Origin: Actinomycetes bacterium | Lineage (GTDB): Bacteria; Actinomycetota; CALGFH01 | DNA length: 11,993 bases | Assembly (NCBI GenBank): GCA_030146615.1 | Contig: JASLBL010000710.1 | Location: 1-11,993, forward strand | Direction of reading: 5' to 3' | In this document: piece after piece, positions 5,026-9,490 of the stretch | Position numbering within the stretch: the stretch's first letter is position 1 | Layout of the letters: each line of letters begins with the position of its first letter | Translations under genes and position numbers: made by a program | The notes under the pieces: generated by a model | The model's input: only the letters and a program-made list of their open reading frames with translations | Told to the model about the DNA's origin: nothing | Databases searched by the model: none

Positions 5026-6834
5026 GTGGGCTTCGAGGTCGACGGCGCCGTTCCGGACACCACCCAGGTGCCCGAGCCGCGACCGGCGGCCGCTCCCCAG
5101 CGGCCGCTCGGCCGCCGCGTGCGCGCGCTCGCCGCCCGCTCCATGCACCCCTTCGCCCACGGCCAGGTGAGCGAGACCCCACTGGAGGCGCTGGTCGGCG
5201 CCCACCAGCGGATGTACCCCAGGGCCGACGTGCGGCTGCTGCACGCCGCCTACGAGGTCGCCGAGCGCGAGCACCGTGGCCAGCAGCGGACCAGCGGCGA
5301 GCCCTTCATCACCCACCCGCTGGCCGTGGCGACCATCCTGGCCGAGCTCGGCATGGACACCACCACCCTGGTCGCGGCCCTGCTGCATGACACCGTGGAG
5401 GACACCGGCTACACCCTGGAGCAGACCCGGGAGGACTTCGGCGACGAGATCACCCACCTGGTCGACGGGGTGACCAAGCTCGACAAGATGGAGTTCGGCC
5501 ACGCCGCCGAGGCCGAGACCATCCGCAAGATGATCGTGGCCATGGCCCTTGACCTCCGGGTCCTGATCATCAAGCTCGCCGACCGGCTCCACAACATGCG
5601 GACCCTGCGGTTCCAGCCGGCCCACAAGCAGCAGCGCACGGCCCGGGCGACCCTGGAGGTGCTGGCCCCGCTGGCCAACCGGCTCGGGCTCCAGGTGATC
5701 CGCCGCGACCTGGAGGACCTGGCCTTCGCCACCCTGCACCCGGCCGAGCACGACGAGATCGTCCGCGTGGTCGACCAGCGCGACCCGGGCCGCCGCGAGC
5801 ACGTGGCCATGCTGGTCCGCCAGGTCGCGGCCGATCTCCGCGCGGCCAAGACCAAGGCCTCGGTGACCCCCCACCCCCGCCACTACTACTCGATCTACCA
5901 GACGATGCTGGAGCGGGGCAGCCGCGAGATCCACGACCCCGACCGCATCCTGGTCGTGGTGGCCGGCGGTCCCAGCGACTGCTACATCGCCCTGGGGGCC
6001 GTCCACGGCCGCTGGCACCCGGTGCCGGGCCGGTTCAAGGACTTCATCGCCGCCCCCAAGCTGAATGGCTACCAGTCGCTCCACACCACCGTGATCGGCC
6101 CGGGCGAGGAGCCGGTCGAGGTCCACATCCGCACCGAGGCCATGCACCGCACCGCCGAGTACGGAGTGGTCGCCCAGGCCAGAGAGGCGGCCCGCAGCCG
6201 CCGGGCCAACGGTCAGGGCGACGCCACCGGCAACGCCGACGACCTGGTCTGGCTGCACCGGCTGCTGGACTGGCAGCGGGCCGTGTCCGACCCGGGGGAG
6301 TTCCTGGAGTCACTCCGCACCGACCTGTCCGACCACGAGGTGCTGGTCTTCACCCCCAAGGGCGACGCCATCACCCTGCCGGCCGGGGCCACCCCGGTGG
6401 ACATGGCCTACTCGCTCCGGACCGAGCTCGGCCACCACTGCATAGGGGCCCGCGTCAACGGCCAGCTCGTCCCCCTGGCCAGCATCCTGGCCGACGGGGA
6501 CGTCGTCGAGATCCTCACCTCCGACGCCGAGTACCCGGGCCCCTCCAAGGAGTGGCTCGGTTTCGTCAGGAGTCCCCAGGCCCACGTCAAGATCCGCCAG
6601 TGGCTGGCCTCCCAGCATCGCGACGACGCCGTCGACGCCGGCCAGCAGGCGATCGACCAGTGCCTGTCCGAGAAGGGCTGGTCGCTCCAGCGGGCCATGG
6701 AGGACGGCTCCCTGGCCATGCTCGACTACGCCGACCTGGAGGCGATGTACCGGGCCGTCGGCCAGAAGCAGCTGTCGGCCCAGTCGGTCGCCCAGTGGCT
6801 GGTCACCGTCCTCGGGACCCAGCCTGACACATAG
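5026..6834 (+). CDS. RelA/SpoT-family (p)ppGpp hydrolase with degenerate synthetase, lacking ACT domain
   Basis: This is a cytoplasmic Rel/SpoT homologue of about 602 residues (usual length 740-800). The N-terminal HD hydrolase domain looks complete: RTSGEPF (88-94), H97, HDTVEDT (121-127) and LADRLHNMR (184-192). The synthetase domain keeps D304, PGRFKDFIA (334-342), NGYQSLHTT (347-355) and E365 in VEVHIRT. However, the nucleotide-binding GRPKHYYSIYQKM is PHPRHYYSIYQTM (282-294), so the Arg and Lys become His and Arg; the Arg of DLxxxR is not in its place; and AEYGxAAHW reads AEYGVVAQA (377-385). A TGS domain (about 437-498) and helical region follow; zinc-finger and ACT domains are absent. 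I infer a mainly hydrolytic enzyme, possibly a second RSH beside a full Rel. GTG 5026 is the preferred start; 4969, 5002, 5014 or ATG 5143 are possible. Neither relA nor spoT is assigned. Confidence 0.94.
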   Translation: MGFEVDGAVPDTTQVPEPRPAAAPQRPLGRRVRALAARSMHPFAHGQVSETPLEALVGAHQRMYPRADVRLLHAAYEVAEREHRGQQRTSGEPFITHPLAVATILAELGMDTTTLVAALLHDTVEDTGYTLEQTREDFGDEITHLVDGVTKLDKMEFGHAAEAETIRKMIVAMALDLRVLIIKLADRLHNMRTLRFQPAHKQQRTARATLEVLAPLANRLGLQVIRRDLEDLAFATLHPAEHDEIVRVVDQRDPGRREHVAMLVRQVAADLRAAKTKASVTPHPRHYYSIYQTMLERGSREIHDPDRILVVVAGGPSDCYIALGAVHGRWHPVPGRFKDFIAAPKLNGYQSLHTTVIGPGEEPVEVHIRTEAMHRTAEYGVVAQAREAARSRRANGQGDATGNADDLVWLHRLLDWQRAVSDPGEFLESLRTDLSDHEVLVFTPKGDAITLPAGATPVDMAYSLRTELGHHCIGARVNGQLVPLASILADGDVVEILTSDAEYPGPSKEWLGFVRSPQAHVKIRQWLASQHRDDAVDAGQQAIDQCLSEKGWSLQRAMEDGSLAMLDYADLEAMYRAVGQKQLSAQSVAQWLVTVLGTQPDT

Positions 6835-6840
6835 GCGCGA

Positions 6841-6846
6841 TACGCT
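6841..6846 (+). promoter_or_regulatory. Putative -10 box (TACGCT) for the serine hydrolase
   Basis: TACGCT sits in the 19-nt gap between the Rel stop and the hydrolase ATG at 6854, 7 nt before the ATG. The gap holds no Shine-Dalgarno. This suggests a separate leaderless start, although readthrough from the Rel gene is also possible. Confidence 0.4.
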
Positions 6847-6853
6847 TGCGCCC

Positions 6854-7960
6854 ATGAGCGAGCTTCAGCAGCAGGTCCAGAAGACGGTCGACGAGCTGGT
6901 CGGATCTGGGGCCGAGCGTGGCGTGCAGGTGGCCGTCTACCGCGACGGCGAGCAGGTCGTCGACGTGGTCGCGGGGGTCGCCGACCCGGCCACCGGGCGG
7001 CCGGTCGACCCCGGCACCGTGTTCTACAACTTCTCGGTCGGCAAGGGCGCGACCAGCACCATCGTCCACCTGCTGGCCGAGCGCGGGCTGTTCGGCTACG
7101 ACACCCCGGTGGCCGAGCTGTGGCCGGAGTTCGCGGCCAACGGCAAACAGGCCGTCACCGTCCGCCAGGTCCTCAACCACACCGCCGGGGTGCCGGCCGT
7201 CCCGCTCGACACCACCGTCGAGGACCTGTGCGACTGGGACAGGATGTGCGCGGCCATGGCCGCCGCCGAGCTGTGGTGGGAGCCGGGCACCAAGGTCGGC
7301 TACCACGCCTTGAGCTTCGGCTACCTCCTCGGCGAGGTCGTCCGCCGGGCCACCGGCAAGCGGATCTCCCAGGTCCTGGCCGAGGAGGTCGCCGGGCCGC
7401 TGGGGGTGGCCGGCGAGCTCTGGTTCGGCATGCCCCCGTCCGAGCACCACCGGCTGGCCTTGCTGGAGGACGAGCCGGGCGCCGCCGAGCGGGCCGCCCA
7501 GATGATGGCCTCAATGCCGCCCGACCTGCCGATGCTGCGGTCGGCGCCGACGGAGCTGTTCCCCAGCGCCGAGTTCGGCAACCGGCCCGACGTCCTTGCC
7601 GCCGACATCCCGGCCGGCGGCAAGGTCTCGGCCCGGGCCATCGCCCGCATGTTCGCCACCCTGCTCGGCGAGGTCGACGGCGTCCGGCTGCTCACCCCGG
7701 AACGGCTCCGGGAGGTCGCCGCCGTCTCCTCCAGCGGCACCGACGAGGTCTTCGGGATGCCGACCCGGTGGGGGCTGGGCTACGGCGTCGGCCTGCCCGA
7801 CGGCAGCCGGGACACGGCCTTCGGCCTCGGCGGGGTCGGGGGCAGCTTCGCCTTCGGCGACACCGCCACCGGGATCGCCTTCGGGCTGACCAAGAACCGG
7901 GTCAGCGAGGACTTCGCCACCGCCACCCGGCTCACCCAGCTCGTCACCGGGGCCGCCTGA
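6854..7960 (+). CDS. Serine hydrolase, class C beta-lactamase / family VIII esterase fold
   Basis: The 368-residue protein belongs to the beta-lactamase-related serine hydrolases (EstB/LACTB-like). The nucleophile motif SxxK is SVGK (S61, K64). The conserved LNHTAGVP (107-114) and EPGTKVGYHALSFGYLLGEV (143-162) blocks follow, with Y150 as likely catalytic tyrosine in Y-H-A in place of YxN. The third motif, KTG in true lactamases or HxG in esterases, is replaced by GLGGVGGS (324-331). No signal peptide is seen; the N-terminus is charged (MSELQQQVQKTVDEL), so it is probably cytoplasmic. That and the missing KTG argue against an antibiotic-resistance beta-lactamase and favour an esterase or amidohydrolase of unknown substrate. 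It lies 19 nt after the Rel gene on the same strand and ends 2 nt from the convergent formamidase gene. The family call is firm; the substrate is unknown. Confidence 0.95.
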   Translation: MSELQQQVQKTVDELVGSGAERGVQVAVYRDGEQVVDVVAGVADPATGRPVDPGTVFYNFSVGKGATSTIVHLLAERGLFGYDTPVAELWPEFAANGKQAVTVRQVLNHTAGVPAVPLDTTVEDLCDWDRMCAAMAAAELWWEPGTKVGYHALSFGYLLGEVVRRATGKRISQVLAEEVAGPLGVAGELWFGMPPSEHHRLALLEDEPGAAERAAQMMASMPPDLPMLRSAPTELFPSAEFGNRPDVLAADIPAGGKVSARAIARMFATLLGEVDGVRLLTPERLREVAAVSSSGTDEVFGMPTRWGLGYGVGLPDGSRDTAFGLGGVGGSFAFGDTATGIAFGLTKNRVSEDFATATRLTQLVTGAA

Positions 7961-7962
7961 CC

Positions 7963-9078
7963 TCAGGCGAAGATGTCCAGGGGCAGGAACGCCGAGACCA
8001 CGAAGCTGGGCACGTCCACGACCTCGCTGACCTTGAGGTCGACGGCCACGCTGCAGATGGCGTAGGCCTGCTGGCGGGTCCAGCCGCCGTGGTCCTGGAG
8101 GTGCTCGATCATGTTGAGCAGGGCGTTGCGGGCGGCGAGGGTCAGGTCCTCGGGCCGGCTCTCGCCGTCCCGGGTGACCGAAAGGCCGGTGGTGGCGAAG
8201 AACCGGCGGGGGGCGGCGAACTCCGGCGGCAGGTAGTAGTCGTCGCGGGCGAACTGGAGGTCCTGGATGCCGCGGGCGGCGGCCCGGCCCTTGTGGAGGG
8301 CGAAGCGGACGGTCAGGGTCGAGCGCATCTCGATGGCGGTGCCGCAGGTCTCGCAGTCGCCCTGGGCGAAGTGGGCGTCGCCGGCCGAGAACAGCCCGCC
8401 GTCGGCGTACACCGGGATGTACAGCCTGGCCCCCTTGCCGAGCTGCTTGATGTCGACGTTGCCGGCGGTCTCCCGGGGCGGGATGGTCCGCAGGGCCTCG
8501 ACGGCGATCGCCCGGTCGGCCGGGACGGCGTCGGTGGGGTCGGGCGGGAGCACGAACCCGCCCCGGTCCAGGGCCGCCTGCTCACGGGCGATGGTCCGCT
8601 CCAGCAGGGCCCGGTCGGGGGCCAGGCCGATGGTCCCCATGAACGGCGAGCCGGGGATGCGCAGCCCGGGCAGCTCCTCGGAGGTCGCCCAGCCGTCCTC
8701 GATCCGCCAGCGGGCGATCCAGGGGTCGGGGAACTCGTCCCGGAGGAAACCGAAGCCAGGCACCTGCACGGTGTAGCCGTAGCGGTCCGGCTGGACCTCG
8801 AGGATCTCGACCTCGAGGAGGTCGCCCGGCTCGGCCCCGTTGACGTACACCGGGCCGGTGAGCGGGTGGACGACGTTCAGGTTGGGCGCGGCCACCGTCT
8901 CCAGGGTCGCCTCCGGGCCCATCTGGCCGTCGAAGGCGTCCCGGGTGGACAGCACCACCTCGTCGCCGGGGTCGCAGGTCACCACCGGCGGAATGTCCGG
9001 GTGCCAGCGGTTGTGGCCGGTCTCCGGCTGCTCGGCCAGCGACTTGGAATAGTCGACCCGCACCTGGTGCGTGGCCAT
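7963..9078 (-). CDS. Acetamidase/formamidase family protein (FmdA/AmdA-like)
   Basis: This cytoplasmic amidohydrolase family releases ammonia from formamide, acetamide or related short amides. The 371-residue frame has the family blocks: HNRWHPDIPPVVTCDPGD (22-39), HPLTGPVYVNGAEPGDLL (71-88), GFGFLRDEFPDPW (108-120), the signature PRETAGNVDIKQL (201-213), then YIPVYADGGLFSAGDAHFAQ (220-239) and GTAIE (246-250). The metal-binding His/Asp/Glu residues of the family should lie in these blocks. One oddity is GDCETC (240-245), where relatives usually have GDGExC; the Gly-to-Cys change makes a CxxC pair. The ATG at 9078 has a strong GGGAGGTGG just upstream. It converges with the serine hydrolase (2-nt gap) and diverges from the basic peptide. 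Specificity for formamide versus acetamide cannot be read from sequence, so no gene symbol is given. Confidence 0.95.
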   Translation of the reverse strand: MATHQVRVDYSKSLAEQPETGHNRWHPDIPPVVTCDPGDEVVLSTRDAFDGQMGPEATLETVAAPNLNVVHPLTGPVYVNGAEPGDLLEVEILEVQPDRYGYTVQVPGFGFLRDEFPDPWIARWRIEDGWATSEELPGLRIPGSPFMGTIGLAPDRALLERTIAREQAALDRGGFVLPPDPTDAVPADRAIAVEALRTIPPRETAGNVDIKQLGKGARLYIPVYADGGLFSAGDAHFAQGDCETCGTAIEMRSTLTVRFALHKGRAAARGIQDLQFARDDYYLPPEFAAPRRFFATTGLSVTRDGESRPEDLTLAARNALLNMIEHLQDHGGWTRQQAYAICSVAVDLKVSEVVDVPSFVVSAFLPLDIFA

Positions 9079-9252
9079 GGGCCACCTCCCGTCTCGTCGG
9101 ACTCCGGCCCCGGGATCATCTCGCTAAGGCGGGCCCTCCGGAAAGTGAGGTAGGGGGGCCGGGAACCTAAGGCAGCCGCCCGATCCGGGACCGGGGGTCT
9201 TAGCCGTACCGTGATGATCGAGAAACCAAAACCGACCAGCAAGGTGGAGACG
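9079..9252. promoter_or_regulatory. Divergent intergenic region with repeated CTAAG boxes
   Basis: This 174-bp space must carry the formamidase promoter (minus) and that of the 44-residue peptide (plus). CTAAGGC occurs at 9124-9130 and again at 9167-9173, 43 bp apart, and the inverted core CTTAG at 9199-9203. An AT-rich patch with a TACCGT -10-like hexamer (9207-9212) precedes the peptide gene. These may be regulator half-sites, but with only three copies of a short core the signal is weak. Confidence 0.3.
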
Positions 9253-9387
9253 ATGCAGCAGCACCACAGCATTCACGACGTCATCGCCCGTGACCACGTG
9301 GACATCCTCCGGCGTGAGGCCCGCCAGGCCCGCCTGGCCGCCAAGGCCCGCCGGCGCGGCCTCCGGCTGAGCCGCCGGAGCCGCTAG
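9253..9387 (+). CDS. Small, very basic 44-residue hypothetical protein
   Basis: ATG at 9253, preceded by a good Shine-Dalgarno AAGGTGGAG (9241-9249), opens a frame that ends at TAG 9385-9387. The product starts with a His/Gln-rich head (MQQHHSIHDVIARDH) and continues as an Arg/Ala-rich helix ending in RLSRRSR, with more than a dozen Arg/Lys in 44 residues. There is no signal peptide or membrane segment. Third positions are mostly G/C with a few exceptions (ATT, CGT). I do not recognise it; the charge suggests nucleic-acid or membrane contact, but that is speculation. It sits upstream of the large ATPase gene on the same strand, separated from it by a hairpin. Confidence 0.6.
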   Translation: MQQHHSIHDVIARDHVDILRREARQARLAAKARRRGLRLSRRSR

Positions 9388-9400
9388 GAGGGAGCGTCCC

Positions 9401-9414
9401 GTGACCGTGGTCAC
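9401..9414. repeat. Short inverted repeat GTGACC-GT-GGTCAC
   Basis: A 6-2-6 inverted repeat begins at a GTG that is in frame with the downstream ATPase and has GGAGGGAG in front of it. It could be an operator for the ATPase gene or a chance result of an alternative N-terminus. Confidence 0.3.
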
Positions 9415-9429
9415 CGACGAGAGGCAGCG

Positions 9430-9455
9430 ACGAGCCGGCGAACCCGCCGGCTCGT
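9430..9455 (+). terminator. Strong hairpin between the basic peptide gene and the ATPase gene
   Basis: The arms ACGAGCCGGCG (9430-9440) and CGCCGGCTCGT (9445-9455) pair perfectly around an AACC loop, 42 nt after the peptide stop. The bases after it (TCGCTTCC) hold only a few Ts, so this is at best a weak intrinsic terminator. It would separate the peptide gene from the ATPase gene if the latter starts at 9491. Confidence 0.45.
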
Positions 9456-9477
9456 TCGCTTCCGGGGCCGGCGGCGC

Positions 9478-9483
9478 CATACT
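9478..9483 (+). promoter_or_regulatory. Putative -10 box (CATACT) for the ATPase gene
   Basis: CATACT ends 7 nt before the ATG at 9491, the same spacing as the TACGCT box of the serine hydrolase. TTCGCT (9455-9460) is a poor -35 at 17 bp. No Shine-Dalgarno precedes the ATG, in keeping with a leaderless start. Confidence 0.35.
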
Positions 9484-9490
9484 CGTCGAC

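Noticed and set aside
4747..6258. A 503-codon minus-strand frame within the Rel gene.
   Set aside because: It is the mirror of a confidently identified Rel gene, of skewed composition (Gly/Val/Leu/His) and with no recognisable motif.
6854..7960. Annotation as an antibiotic-resistance beta-lactamase.
   Set aside because: There is no signal peptide, no YxN asparagine and no KTG triad; only the fold-level SxxK relationship is supported.
7120..9153. A 677-codon plus-strand frame spanning the serine hydrolase and formamidase genes.
   Set aside because: It crosses two real genes in the wrong frame or strand and has repetitive Arg/Gly/Pro composition.
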